A stretch of DNA of 30,606 nucleotides, taken from a virus. Below the pieces are notes generated by a model. That model was not told where the DNA came from. It was given only the letters and a program-made list of their open reading frames with translations, and ran no database searches. Shown in pieces: positions 8,839-16,717 of this stretch; position 1 is the stretch's first letter; every line of letters begins with the position of its first letter. The stretch covers positions 1 to 30,606 of the IMG/VR virus record IMGVR_UViG_3300025009_000312, one strand, 5' to 3'. The translations under genes were made by a program, and so were the position numbers.

Positions 8839-9395
8839 ACCGTCCCCCCGTCGATCACTACGTCAGCCGATGGGCCGTCATCCCCACCAGAAACCTCGTA
8901 CATGAATGTGTTTGTCATATTCTTGATACAAATGGTGTACTTGGAATAGAATGCTCCATAGTTCCGGTCTTTGCCAAGAAGTTGAACCGTCTCAACAATC
9001 ATGGGGGTCTTGGCGGTAATGAGCCACTTGGAGCCGGTATATGTGAGATACTTGTTTAGCATCTCCGTTTGCTTCCTCAGCACGTCATGTCTCAGTGACT
9101 CCGCGGCCTCAATCAAGTTCGTTGCCTCATCGTCCGTATCGGTCGTCGCGCTTACCGTCCCTTGCACCCACACATCGACATACAGATCGAACATAGTCCA
9201 CGCGCCATCCCTAGGATCAAGCCTTGTCCTGCCCATCTGTACGCCGATCTCAGGATATGACCTAGCCCTATCGGGAATGGGGCGGATAACCCCGACTACG
9301 GTAGGTGTATTCCGGTAGCCGTTCGCCTGAGTAATGGTCTCGTACTCGGCAATGATCTCATCCCGTGCTTGCTCTATCCGGCTCGTGACTGGCAT
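8835..9395 (-). CDS. Probable tail terminator/completion protein
   Basis: 186 aa. Begins MPVTSRIEQARDEIIAEYETI and continues with GVIRPIPDRARSYPEIGVQMG, then a WTMFDLYVDVWVQG beta hairpin, a helix with LIEAAESLRHDVLRK, and a YSKYTICIKN strand. Helix-strand-hairpin-helix-strand order is typical of tail terminator or minor tail proteins (lambda gpU-like or Gp37-like folds). The position between the head-tail connector and the gpG-like gene agrees with that. The C-terminus is acidic and Gly-rich. It shares a TAATG junction with the connector gene. The fold assignment is inference. Confidence 0.75.
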   Translation of the reverse strand: MPVTSRIEQARDEIIAEYETITQANGYRNTPTVVGVIRPIPDRARSYPEIGVQMGRTRLDPRDGAWTMFDLYVDVWVQGTVSATTDTDDEATNLIEAAESLRHDVLRKQTEMLNKYLTYTGSKWLITAKTPMIVETVQLLGKDRNYGAFYSKYTICIKNMTNTFMYEVSGGDDGPSADVVIDGGTV

Positions 9396-10030
9396 TACAT
9401 CCTCCGAATACGGTAGCGGTCAAGAACGGCCTTCCAGTTTGGCGTTAGGTCCATGTAAGACGTGGAGAACGTCGAACCCGTCCCCGACTCACTCGTTGAC
9501 TGTAGGCCCAAGTGATTGTTGCCAGCCTTACCCTCGTTGAATCCGATTTGAACCATTTCCAGCACAACGCGCTTTACCGGGTCAATGTCAACCCCGGAGA
9601 ACCCGGCCTTGTATGACACCTTGATATTCCTTCGACCGAGCGGGAACGCATCTTGCCACAGTTCGATGTACGGCTTTCGGCTGTCAAGGAATACGTGATC
9701 AACGTCCGAGGCAATGTCCGTCCATGACCCATCCGGCGAGGTCCGGTATTGCAACGCCGCCAACTCCTGAGCATCCGTTGGGCTTGACTCGGTCGAAAGT
9801 TGTGTCACGGGGAAATGATGTGTATAGAGTTTCTGCGAGCCGTCGCCGTCGTGTATCTCATCTGTTACGGATTGCACGACGATCTTACGTCCGCAGTAGT
9901 CCTCAACCTTCGCCGAGCATTGGTCTATCAGCACCTCCAAGAATGCGTCCTTGCCGGTGTCCGATGCGCCTATGTTAAATTGTGCCCTTGCTTCTGCGAG
10001 TGTTACGATTGCGTATGCCGCGAGTGCCAT
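9395..10030 (-). CDS. Head-tail connector protein, HK97 gp6-like
   Basis: 211 aa. N-terminal helices fit the gp6-like connector family: LAEARAQFNIGASDTGKDAFLE, then a helix LIDQCSAKVEDYCGRKIV, the usual 'AsaxiExycgR' signature near residues 35-50. A beta-rich insert follows, with a YKAGF motif near residue 143 and a C-terminal helical region ending in LDRYRIRRM. Such proteins form the ring docking on the portal from which the tail or adaptor continues. Gene order (capsid, decoration-like gene, small protein, connector) supports the call. It overlaps the 71-aa gene upstream by 56 bases. Confidence 0.88.
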   Translation of the reverse strand: MALAAYAIVTLAEARAQFNIGASDTGKDAFLEVLIDQCSAKVEDYCGRKIVVQSVTDEIHDGDGSQKLYTHHFPVTQLSTESSPTDAQELAALQYRTSPDGSWTDIASDVDHVFLDSRKPYIELWQDAFPLGRRNIKVSYKAGFSGVDIDPVKRVVLEMVQIGFNEGKAGNNHLGLQSTSESGTGSTFSTSYMDLTPNWKAVLDRYRIRRM

Positions 10031-10190
10031 TAGTGATAGCCCTGTGCATGGGTGGATTGCTGATTGCCACGTTCACAACTTCAACGGAGTCTCCGAGTTG
10101 CACCGCGCGTTCTGGCGTGAGATCAATCAATTCCCCAACACCGTAACGACGGAACCGCTCGAAGAATGGACGTTTGACTAGGTAGTTCAT
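9975..10190 (-). CDS. Small protein preceding the connector
   Basis: 71 aa. MNYLVKRPFFERFRRYGVGELIDL is followed by TPERAVQLGDSVEVV. This matches short phage proteins encoded between capsid and connector genes (K-PF-RY-GE-I-L-ERA-LG pattern), of unknown function. The last 18 residues are basic, overlap the start of the connector gene and look unconstrained. Its ATG lies 42 bases after the stop of the signal-peptide gene. Confidence 0.7.
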   Translation of the reverse strand: MNYLVKRPFFERFRRYGVGELIDLTPERAVQLGDSVEVVNVAISNPPMHRAITNGTRGIRNRNTRRSKGTI

Positions 10191-10232
10191 AGTTGGTAAC
10201 GGGGGCAGGTATCAGCCGCCCCCGCCACAGTG

Positions 10233-10691
10233 TTACGGATGGTACTTGATCTTCGCCCCGTAGGTAGCCGAGGTCGTTCCGTTTGCACTTGACGCAAACT
10301 CAATACGAATACGGAACTGCCAACCGACTCCGCCGAGTTTATCGACGGCGGGACCGCGCAGAGTCCCCACAACAACGCTTCCCGTGTTGTGCGTATCGGC
10401 AAGCGTTGACAGGGAATCGTACACAGTATAAGACGCGGCGGCACGTCCAACAGGAGAGCGATCAATGTAAACCTTCGTGATCGAAACGGAGTCAGCCGCC
10501 CGAACCTCGAAGACCACATTGTTGTATCCGCCCAGATTGGCCGAGATACCGCTTACGGTGTCGATGTCATCGTCAGCGTAGGAAGTCCCCGTGTTCACAA
10601 TGGTATAACTTCTCCACTGTTGATTCGGGGCTTGTGCCTGGACGCCAACAACAACAAAGACCAGAAGAACGGAGATAAGGAGGTTTTTCAT
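10233..10691 (-). CDS. Signal-peptide protein directly after major capsid gene (paralogue A)
   Basis: 152 aa. MKN, a strongly hydrophobic LLISVLLVFVVVG, then VQA before QAPN make a classical Sec signal peptide. The mature 130 residues are beta-rich. The C-terminal ANGTTSATYGAKIKY matches ANGTTSPTYDAWLEQ of the protein at 12909-13310, and earlier positions also match (SITKVYIDRS with SINVSIRMDYRS; RIRIEF with RVRLIL), so the two are paralogues. A strong Shine-Dalgarno (AAGGAG) precedes the ATG. A decoration or head-fibre protein would be expected at this place; the secretion signal is odd for one. Function unknown. Confidence 0.85.
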   Translation of the reverse strand: MKNLLISVLLVFVVVGVQAQAPNQQWRSYTIVNTGTSYADDDIDTVSGISANLGGYNNVVFEVRAADSVSITKVYIDRSPVGRAAASYTVYDSLSTLADTHNTGSVVVGTLRGPAVDKLGGVGWQFRIRIEFASSANGTTSATYGAKIKYHP

Positions 10692-10704
10692 GATGTTGGT
10701 CTCC

Positions 10705-11811
10705 TTATGCCGAGGTCAAGAGTCGAGCCGTACCTGCTTCGTTCGTCCAGACCTGACCTGCTGATTCCAGAACGCGGATGGCAGACAGGTTCTTTTCCCA
10801 CAGGTTGCCCGCCGTGGTGAGCGACGCTTCCCGCGAGACTTCAACTTCCATCCCGCCACTGGTTCCAAAGAAGCACATCGTCGGGACAGCAAAGCCCACG
10901 AACGCCGTTGAAGCGGCATCCGTCGAAGGCATTCCATCGACCGGGATGAGTTCATGGCCCCACAGTGAGCGGATCGCCGAAGATTCAACGGGCTGACGCA
11001 CAATGTAATCACCCGCAGAGTTTTTAATCTGCTCAAGGTAGGAAATGACGTAGGGGTGAGCGAAGAACTTGGCTTGCGGCCAGTACTTCGGATTCACGGC
11101 CCTACGAAGTCCCTGCAAGTCGTCTGCCGTGAAGTTGGCAATCGACGCACCAGAACCGTTCACATCCACACCCGAAGTCAGGCTCAGAAGCGGAGTGCCA
11201 AACGAGGTAGCGTCCCCGAATGTATTGTCGTCCTCAAACAAGGCCAAAGCCTCGCCGTAAATCTCAGCGAAGTAGCCCAAGAGGTTGACATTCGTATCGC
11301 GGAGCAATTCATTCGACATGGGACTGATAGCACCAGCGACCTTCAATGTCAAGGTCTTTTGGACCAGCGTCGGCTGAGTCTCGCTGAATGCCGTGTTTTC
11401 ACCCGCGACCGACACCGTCACTGAGCCGGTTTCATCCGGGATCAGGATCGACTTCGTGCCGAGGGTGATGTTGCGGCAATACCGACGAGCAACGCCATAC
11501 TGAGCCGCGACACGCGCAATCTCGTTGGCATACTCAACCGGGACCACATACGAGCCGGAGCCGGAGCCTTCGACCAATGTCGCCTTCATCGCGATCATGT
11601 CGGTCGGGTCTCGCCGCCATACGGCATTGAGCCACCTTTTGAAGCGGCCCTCTTTCGTCATCTTCGACAGTTCCTCGTCCTGTGAACCGGGGAACACACC
11701 GTACTTCCGGTCCACCTTGTCAAGTCCTGCCTTTTCGATAGCCTTATCGACGGTCTCGCTCAACAGTTTGGCGAGGTCTTCCATCGACAGTTGAATCACG
11801 TTGCCTTCCAT
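10705..11811 (-). CDS. Major capsid protein, HK97 fold
   Basis: 368 aa from the ATG at 11811, which has AGGAG 10 bases upstream; an ATG six codons earlier lacks a site and overlaps that Shine-Dalgarno. The helical, charged N-terminal 50 residues would be the scaffolding-like delta domain. The core has the family features: a glycine-rich GSGSGSYVVPVEYANEI, then RRYCRNITLGTKSILIP, SETQPTLVQKTLTLKV, the spine-helix region with LLGYFAEIYGEALALFED, and a C-terminal DGMPSTDAASTAFVGF and LWEKNLSAIRVLE. It forms the icosahedral shell and is probably cleaved by the protease encoded just upstream. Confidence 0.95.
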   Translation of the reverse strand: MEGNVIQLSMEDLAKLLSETVDKAIEKAGLDKVDRKYGVFPGSQDEELSKMTKEGRFKRWLNAVWRRDPTDMIAMKATLVEGSGSGSYVVPVEYANEIARVAAQYGVARRYCRNITLGTKSILIPDETGSVTVSVAGENTAFSETQPTLVQKTLTLKVAGAISPMSNELLRDTNVNLLGYFAEIYGEALALFEDDNTFGDATSFGTPLLSLTSGVDVNGSGASIANFTADDLQGLRRAVNPKYWPQAKFFAHPYVISYLEQIKNSAGDYIVRQPVESSAIRSLWGHELIPVDGMPSTDAASTAFVGFAVPTMCFFGTSGGMEVEVSREASLTTAGNLWEKNLSAIRVLESAGQVWTNEAGTARLLTSA

Positions 11812-11847
11812 GATTATAGTTCTCCTCATGGATTGTGAATGTATCGG

Positions 11848-12696
11848 TTAAACCCTGCCCCGTCTTCGACTAATGACCCTATCGACCGCATCACTAAGCA
11901 AGACCCGCGCTTGGTCTGTCGTGAGCGTTTCGACTGTCATCCCCGCCGTCTTAGGCATGAGTGTTTTGAGTTCTTCAATCTGTGCCACTAATGCGGCCTC
12001 TCGGCCAGCAAATTCTTCTTTGAGTCCATCGATCACCGCATCAATGTCGGGCATCTTCTCCCGGCATGATTCGAGTTCACATATCCGCTTCTCGGTCAAC
12101 GCAGACTTGAGCAACCCCCGCATCTCATCCGACCGCGACAGGTCAAGTGCCTGCGACAACGCCCGCCGTTCGACTGCGTTTGGATTGGCGGGAATCGGAA
12201 CGAGGGAGTATTCGAGCAATTCCCACTTGCGGAAAATGAACACCTGAGACTTCGGGTCGAAGTCTCCACGGTTGACCGGGTTCAAATCATTCACGTCCTC
12301 AAGTGCCGCAAGTTCAATCCCCGTAGGAATGAACCCGATAGATGTGGCGGGCATAAGTCCTTCCTTCGCCAACGCCCACGCATCCCGCGCCAATGGCGTG
12401 GCATCGGAAAATATCGTCTTAGCAATCAAGGACTCCCCCTCCTGCTTCACCCATGCGGAACGTCCGATAATTGGAATCTGGTCGCCCATTGCCCGATAGT
12501 TGTGGCCGAAGAGAACGACCGGGTTCTTGTCGTAATTCCGCTTGTCAACTCCATTCGGGTCAACGATCTCTTGTGAGCGGTCAATGGTTGAATCTGTAAT
12601 GACGTGGACGATTGAACGCTCTTCCACATTTACAGACTTTATACCGATAGACCTTTCAAACCGTCCGGCTTCGCCTTCCTTCAGTCTGGGTTCCAT
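11848..12696 (-). CDS. Prohead protease, HK97 (S78) family
   Basis: 282 aa from ATG at 12696, which overlaps the stop of the 69-aa gene (TAATG). A longer frame upstream exists but runs through that gene and has no family match. Catalytic elements are visible: His at 65 in LFGHNYRAMG, and Ser at 119 in MPATSIGFIP, with the usual DRSQEIVDPNG strand before them. The C-terminal 90 residues are a helical, charged extension (LKEEFAGREAALVAQIEEL) that probably acts as scaffold. The protein matures the prohead by cleaving scaffold and capsid delta domain. Confidence 0.93.
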   Translation of the reverse strand: MEPRLKEGEAGRFERSIGIKSVNVEERSIVHVITDSTIDRSQEIVDPNGVDKRNYDKNPVVLFGHNYRAMGDQIPIIGRSAWVKQEGESLIAKTIFSDATPLARDAWALAKEGLMPATSIGFIPTGIELAALEDVNDLNPVNRGDFDPKSQVFIFRKWELLEYSLVPIPANPNAVERRALSQALDLSRSDEMRGLLKSALTEKRICELESCREKMPDIDAVIDGLKEEFAGREAALVAQIEELKTLMPKTAGMTVETLTTDQARVLLSDAVDRVISRRRGRV

Positions 12697-12905
12697 TACT
12701 GTAACCCCTTCGGATAATATGTGGCTAGATTGACCGTGGTTTGCCGTGGTGCCACACAGTCTAACTCCATTGGCATGACAAAGTCGTGCGATTCCAGGCA
12801 AGCGGCCTCTGCTAGTTCTTTTGTGCTGAACACTCCCAAAAGTTCCCATGCGGTTGTATCGCCCACAATCGACCTAAACTGACCAGCAATGTACAGGGTA
12901 TTCAT
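12696..12905 (-). CDS. Small conserved-type phage protein
   Basis: 69 aa, starting MNTLYIAGQFRSIVGDTTAW, followed by ELLGVFSTKELAEAACLES. The YxxGxFR, WELLGVFSTxExAxxAC pattern resembles small phage proteins that respond to 'FST-E-A' type alpha/beta folds; function unknown. An AGAGGTGAG Shine-Dalgarno, shared with the stop of the upstream signal-peptide gene, precedes the ATG. Its own stop overlaps the prohead protease start. Placement between portal and protease is unusual for an essential head gene, so it may be accessory. Confidence 0.8.
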   Translation of the reverse strand: MNTLYIAGQFRSIVGDTTAWELLGVFSTKELAEAACLESHDFVMPMELDCVAPRQTTVNLATYYPKGLQ

Positions 12906-12908
12906 GGC

Positions 12909-13310
12909 TCACCTCTGCTCAAGCCAAGCATCATACGTCGGGCTTGTAGTCCCGTTCGCAGTTGTCTTCCGCGTCAGGATCAGCCTTACCCGTTCCGCGC
13001 CGGGGATATTGTCGGCATTCTCATACCTGAGTGCAAAACCCTTCCAGTAGCCAACGGCGTTCGTTGAATCCGCCTCCACGTTGTAAGACTGGAATAGGGT
13101 TGTAGCCGCCTCTCCGCTTCGATAGTCCATGCGGATAGAGACGTTGATCGACTCCGCCGTATAGATAACAAGTGTGTATGACCGCATCGGATGGATACTC
13201 ACCCATGCCGTAGTATCGGTCGTCGCAAACGATGAGTCATTCGCAAGCGTAATCGGCTGGGCCTCGGCCACAGTAAATACGAACAACGCCATAATTGCTA
13301 AGCGTTTCAT
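12909..13310 (-). CDS. Signal-peptide protein between portal and protease (paralogue B)
   Basis: 133 aa. MKR, hydrophobic LAIMALFVFTV, and AEA before QPIT form a Sec signal peptide. The mature part (about 116 aa) is beta-rich with no cysteines. It shares with paralogue A (10233-10691) a C-terminal ANGTTSxTYxA motif and an internal SIxV...YRS region followed by a DSTNAVGYWKGFALR stretch (compare DTHNTGSVVVGTLRG in A). The start overlaps the zinc-ribbon gene stop (ATGA). Possible roles are head decoration or modification of the host surface; nothing in the sequence decides. Confidence 0.83.
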   Translation of the reverse strand: MKRLAIMALFVFTVAEAQPITLANDSSFATTDTTAWVSIHPMRSYTLVIYTAESINVSIRMDYRSGEAATTLFQSYNVEADSTNAVGYWKGFALRYENADNIPGAERVRLILTRKTTANGTTSPTYDAWLEQR

Positions 13311-13492
13311 TGTGCTTCCTCTCTGATTGAATTTGATTCGGGCCTCAGCCCACGACTGTCTTTACCGCATTCATAACAATGGAATATGTTCTGTGACTGC
13401 CACTCCGTCCGCTCTGCATCATGCCCGCAATGTTCACAGGCAATACGCACGGTCGTGGGAATCTTAGACCACCGGCTCACTATTTCCGACAT
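13307..13492 (-). CDS. Zinc-ribbon mini-protein
   Basis: 61 aa from ATG at 13492 (MSEIVSRWSK), overlapping the portal gene's 3' end by 29 bases. Two metal-binding knuckles are visible, CEHCGHDAE and CYECGKDS, spaced 20 residues apart, the typical pattern of a zinc ribbon. This may help fold a small nucleic-acid- or protein-binding unit, but the function is unknown. A longer frame from 13549 exists but its added residues have no features. Confidence 0.8.
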   Translation of the reverse strand: MSEIVSRWSKIPTTVRIACEHCGHDAERTEWQSQNIFHCYECGKDSRGLRPESNSIREEAQ

Positions 13493-14684
13493 TCTCAGTC
13501 CCCAGGGGTACAAGGTTTGACGGAACGAGCAACGTATCTCCACCCTCAACCGGGTCGTATCCCTGCGCCGTCCGTTCTTCGTTAATTGTCGTCAACCCCT
13601 GAATGCGAATGGCCGCAACCCTAGCCACACGCTCTTCGTCGTTTGATACCGTGCTGTCGTGCTTAATGATAAGTTTGGGATCGAACTTACGCGCCAAGTC
13701 CTGCGTGAGCCGTTCGTCCATCAATTCAAGGATCGGTTCTACCACATTCCGGCTGAACGTGTAATCATTCGCCTCAGCATTGGCTCGGTTCACATCCTCA
13801 ACCAATCCCAGCTTAGATGCCGGAACACCGAATGCCGCGAGAATATCATCTCTCGTTGATTTGTTTGTCGCCAGCCAGTCTAGTTCTTTCGGGTTAATGC
13901 CAATGCGCTCAATCGACAACCCACCCTCTAGGATGGGAGTCTTACCCGATCCGCCCGGGCCGCCATACTCACGGTTCCAATCGGCCTTCATCTTGTTGCG
14001 CGTGTCATCCCTCAACTCCGTGTTGGTCTTTAGCGCATACGGGGGGATGGCAAAGTTCTTGTAAAATTGACGCTGATACTCATGCTGAAATTCGTCAATG
14101 TCTGAAGATGCGGCGGCGGCCATGAGGACGGATTGACCATAGTAGAATGAGGACGGATTGGGGTGCTTGAAGTGAATAACCTCAGATGGGTCGAAGGGAA
14201 TGACCTCTTCCCCGTTCTGCAACTCATACCGGGCAATCTCACCCGATTTGGTGGGGACTATCTTCATCCTATCTGCTGGCAGTGACCACAACTCGGCGGG
14301 AATCTTCAATCCACTCATGGGTGCGTACCAGTATGCGTCCCCCGTCAAGTCCTGATGGGCTGATGTCACGTAAAGCATTTCCCGTTTGGTCGCTACGGGG
14401 TTGACCTCATCCAGTAGGATAACGAGCGGGTGGTCCGGGCGAACCTCAACAAGATCGTCCGGCCCCTTCTTGACATATACCCTGAACCTCGCACCTGCGA
14501 TAGCCTTTGCGCGGATAGACACACATGAATACACCCACGACTTGTATGATGCGAGCATCGCAGACTTATCGCCACGTCTATCAATTAACCCAGTCTGTTG
14601 CTCATGCCCACGGACTCCGTAGATGTTCGGGATGCCCTTGCGAAATACGTCTAGGGCGAGAGATGCGCGTTGAATGAAGTTCAT
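13464..14684 (-). CDS. Portal protein, HK97 family
   Basis: 406 aa. Family landmarks in order: SWVYSCVSIRAKAIAGARFRVY near residues 48-69, DHPLVILLDEVNP, QDLTGDAYWY, PSEVIHFKHPNP, YGQSVLMAAAA, the GPGGSGKTPILEGG loop, ATNKSTRDDILAAFGVPASKLG, and NVVEPILELMDERL. This covers the wing, stem and crown parts of the dodecameric portal through which DNA is packaged. Length is normal for the HK97 type. The start overlaps the terminase stop by 4 bases. Confidence 0.95.
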   Translation of the reverse strand: MNFIQRASLALDVFRKGIPNIYGVRGHEQQTGLIDRRGDKSAMLASYKSWVYSCVSIRAKAIAGARFRVYVKKGPDDLVEVRPDHPLVILLDEVNPVATKREMLYVTSAHQDLTGDAYWYAPMSGLKIPAELWSLPADRMKIVPTKSGEIARYELQNGEEVIPFDPSEVIHFKHPNPSSFYYGQSVLMAAAASSDIDEFQHEYQRQFYKNFAIPPYALKTNTELRDDTRNKMKADWNREYGGPGGSGKTPILEGGLSIERIGINPKELDWLATNKSTRDDILAAFGVPASKLGLVEDVNRANAEANDYTFSRNVVEPILELMDERLTQDLARKFDPKLIIKHDSTVSNDEERVARVAAIRIQGLTTINEERTAQGYDPVEGGDTLLVPSNLVPLGTENVGNSEPVV

Positions 14685-15934
14685 AGGAAAGTCAATCTCG
14701 GTTCGTTCGGGCCAGTTACCATCAATTCAGTCAATGCCCACACCAGCGCGTCCATGCGGTTCGGTGAAGGGTCGCCCGGCATCCACGTACACATTTCTTC
14801 TTCCATCTCCGGGAATTGTCCCACATGATGTACCCGGCCCTGTTCATACAGTGCGGCCACGGGTTCGGCGCGGGTCAATTTGCCACGACTTGCGTTGACC
14901 TTCTTATACGAGACAGTCGGATCAACCATTCTGACGGTCAACTCTACCATGTCCCCGCCGTTATTAGATTCTGCAACGATCCGGTCGGCCTTGTGCTGGT
15001 GGTATGCAACAACCGAACGCCTAGCCCATCCGTCTGGGGATGCCCGTAATGAATCGTCCGCCAAGACATAGCCGTGCCCGTTTGCACCAACTCCGGCAAC
15101 GACAATACCCGCCTCGTCCGAGGTGGCGGTAGAAGTCGCAGAGGGGTCAATCGCAACAATGACGCGCACAAGTTCGGGGGCTTTGTCAACTCTGAGGGAT
15201 TCGATACGTTCACGCTTCCAGAGACTACCTTCAACGTCTGTGACTTCCTCGGCCATGATCTCTTGCCTCACAGCAAGGGCCGTCATATCTTTGCTGATAT
15301 CGTCTAACGCCGTTCGGGATAGATGCGGATTGTCGTATGAGGTGAAGTGAAACGCCGCCCAACGTCCTGATGGGTCTTTCAATGCCTTCTGGTATAACTT
15401 CTCAGCATGACGGGGATCATCGGCCTTAGACGACGACCTTGAGCGAATGGAGGGCGGTGTGAACACGAACACGGCATCACCATCATTGTCCAGGAGCATC
15501 GGCGCGCCTACAATACGCCAGGCATCCTCGTTCATCAACTGCCATTCGTCCAGTATCAGTAGGTCCGCGTAGTCTCCGCGCAAGGTATCAGCGTTCCATG
15601 CCGTCTTTGCCCTGATGCGTTGCTCCTTGCCGGCTACTTCAATAACGTGCTCGGTCTCGTTCTTCTTCAGGAGTCCATACTTGATCGGCTCTGCAAATGC
15701 CCTCGTAATCTCTGACCAGAATCTCTGAATCTGGTCACTTGTCGGTGTGGCGTAGAGAACCCTTTTACCCGCTAAGAACGCTTGACCCGCTAACACTGAA
15801 ACACCTACCGTCTTACCGCCACGCCTTCCGGCCTTGATGATCTTGCGCTTGGCCGTTGAATCAATGAACGCCCGTTGCTTCGGGTGTGGGTTCGGAAAAA
15901 TTACGTCAATCTCTGGGTTCGTTGCGGTCGTCAT
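14681..15934 (-). CDS. Terminase large subunit
   Basis: 417 aa. Packaging ATPase plus nuclease. N-terminal ATPase: HPKQRAFID adenine-binding region at 17-25, Walker A GRRGGKT at 36-42, Walker B LLILDE at 125-130 followed by WQ, and FTPPS at 159-163 as the coupling motif. C-terminal RNase H-like nuclease: first acidic residue in VAIDPSA (Asp 263), second in VAESNNGGD (Glu 322), third in PNRMDALVWAL (Asp 395). All key residues are present. It overlaps the small subunit gene by 29 bases and the portal gene by 4. Which packaging strategy is used cannot be read from this alone. Confidence 0.96.
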   Translation of the reverse strand: MTTATNPEIDVIFPNPHPKQRAFIDSTAKRKIIKAGRRGGKTVGVSVLAGQAFLAGKRVLYATPTSDQIQRFWSEITRAFAEPIKYGLLKKNETEHVIEVAGKEQRIRAKTAWNADTLRGDYADLLILDEWQLMNEDAWRIVGAPMLLDNDGDAVFVFTPPSIRSRSSSKADDPRHAEKLYQKALKDPSGRWAAFHFTSYDNPHLSRTALDDISKDMTALAVRQEIMAEEVTDVEGSLWKRERIESLRVDKAPELVRVIVAIDPSATSTATSDEAGIVVAGVGANGHGYVLADDSLRASPDGWARRSVVAYHQHKADRIVAESNNGGDMVELTVRMVDPTVSYKKVNASRGKLTRAEPVAALYEQGRVHHVGQFPEMEEEMCTWMPGDPSPNRMDALVWALTELMVTGPNEPRLTFL

Positions 15935-16175
15935 ACCTTACGCGGAGTGTGAATTCGCCCTTGCCCTCAATGGTCTGAGGCTTGCGGGAGAACACATACG
16001 GAAGAATCCGGTCCAACATTCGCTCACGGTCGGATTGCTTCTCAGAGTTTAGCCCCTCGGCAATAATCTCCATGCAACGGTCGCCGAACTTCGCGGGCAT
16101 GTCGCCGCGCTTCCAGGGAACACCCGTCCCCTTTGGTCGCCCTGCTCCCGGTCGTTTGCCGCCATTGCCAGCCAT
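15906..16175 (-). CDS. Terminase small subunit-like protein
   Basis: 89 aa. N-terminal GGKRPGAGRPKG is the glycine/arginine-rich, AT-hook-like start typical of small terminase subunits of this kind. It is followed by KRGDMPAKFGDRCMEIIAEGL and a helix SDRERMLDRILPYVF. It would recognise the packaging site and recruit the large subunit. This is the first gene after the promoter at 16252-16280, leaving a leader of about 70 bases. It is shorter than most small terminases (about 140-180 aa), with only one clear helix-rich unit. Confidence 0.85.
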   Translation of the reverse strand: MAGNGGKRPGAGRPKGTGVPWKRGDMPAKFGDRCMEIIAEGLNSEKQSDRERMLDRILPYVFSRKPQTIEGKGEFTLRVRYDDRNEPRD

Positions 16176-16251
16176 TGAAAATGATATCAGTTCGCCGCGT
16201 TATTTGCGCGTTATCGGTAGGTGTAATAACCCCCCCTCTGGGGACAGTGCC
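16176..16251 (-). other. 5' leader of the virion operon
   Basis: About 70 transcribed bases before the small terminase gene. It contains a C/G-rich CCCCAGAGGGGGG segment that can form a short hairpin right after the expected start of transcription. I see no ORF and no strong Shine-Dalgarno before the ATG at 16175. Confidence 0.45.
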
Positions 16252-16280
16252 AAGATACGGACTTGCGCCGGTAGTGTCAA
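16252..16280 (-). promoter_or_regulatory. Sigma70-type promoter for the packaging/virion operon
   Basis: On the minus strand -35 TTGACA (16275-16280) is separated by exactly 17 bases from -10 TATCTT (16252-16257). The 22-base block around the -10 is repeated with two mismatches at the right end of the window. Transcription would begin near 16245 and reach the small terminase ATG at 16175. Confidence 0.85.
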
Positions 16281-16415
16281 GTAAAATTTACCGGGTTATT
16301 CTTACCGAATGGGCCTACGATCTACGCAATACGGGATGTGTGCACAAGAGAAATATAGCGCAGGGCTGACGCGGCAACAGCAGAACTCTAGCATCCCCTC
16401 ATATCGGCAGTCACG
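16281..16415. other. Non-coding stretch between virion promoter and plus-strand terminator
   Basis: No convincing ORF on either strand. A plus-strand transcript here could fold with GGGATG (16333-16338) paired to CATCCC (16392-16397) before the terminator hairpin. I searched for a plus-strand promoter by eye and found no good TTGACA/TATAAT pair. Confidence 0.4.
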
Positions 16416-16441
16416 GCCCCTCTTCGGAGGGGCTTTTTGTT
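16416..16441 (+). terminator. Intrinsic terminator, plus-strand orientation
   Basis: A perfect 7-bp GC stem, GCCCCTC (16416-16422) and GAGGGGC (16427-16433), closes a TTCG tetraloop and is followed by TTTTTGTTT. The T-tract follows only on the plus strand; on the minus strand an A-tract precedes the hairpin. The upstream arm also overlaps a second possible stem, ACGGCCC 16413-16419 with GGGCCGT 16444-16450. No plus-strand gene is recognised in the window. Confidence 0.8.
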
Positions 16442-16503
16442 TCGGGCCGTCAGCAAGGCTAGAATGAAAGGGGGAGGAACGCCCCGGCCCCGCATTCTGG
16501 CCC

Positions 16504-16677
16504 TTAGTTCAAACTGATTCCACGCCACACCGCGAAGCGGACTAGAACCAAACCGTCAATGACCCTAGCGTCAGAGGGAATGCCACGAAGGACAGAACGC
16601 AATATGTTCTGCATTGTTCCGTCAAATCCAATCGGTTTACCGTTCGGCTCTAGTCCAAGCCATGAGATTGTAGTCAT
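16504..16677 (-). CDS. Possible 57-aa protein downstream of the tRNAs
   Basis: ATG at 16677 to TAA at 16504. The product starts MTTISWLGLEPNGKPIGF and has a hydrophobic VIDGLVLVRFAVW stretch. It overlaps by ATGA the end of a 13-codon mini-frame that starts next to the tRNA-Thr 3' end. There is no Shine-Dalgarno, and no family is recognised. The fully open frame and coupling-like overlap favour a gene, but it may be chance. Confidence 0.42.
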   Translation of the reverse strand: MTTISWLGLEPNGKPIGFDGTMQNILRSVLRGIPSDARVIDGLVLVRFAVWRGISLN

Positions 16678-16717
16678 GTCAACTGACGGCGCATTATCTG
16701 GTCTAGTGGTTTCATTG

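Noticed and set aside
12270-12300. T-arm-like GGGTTCAAATC as a plus-strand tRNA
   Set aside because: No acceptor, anticodon or D-arm around it; it lies inside the protease gene.
12697-12849. N-terminal extension of the prohead protease
   Set aside because: It lies within the 69-aa gene in another frame; the family match starts with the ATG at 12696.
16385-16492. Minus-strand 35-codon frame crossing the terminator hairpin
   Set aside because: Composition dictated by the GC-rich hairpins; no ribosome site and no coupling.
16677-16682. TTGACA on the minus strand near the 57-aa frame
   Set aside because: No acceptable -10 at 16-18 bases; the sequence is explained by the start of the frame.
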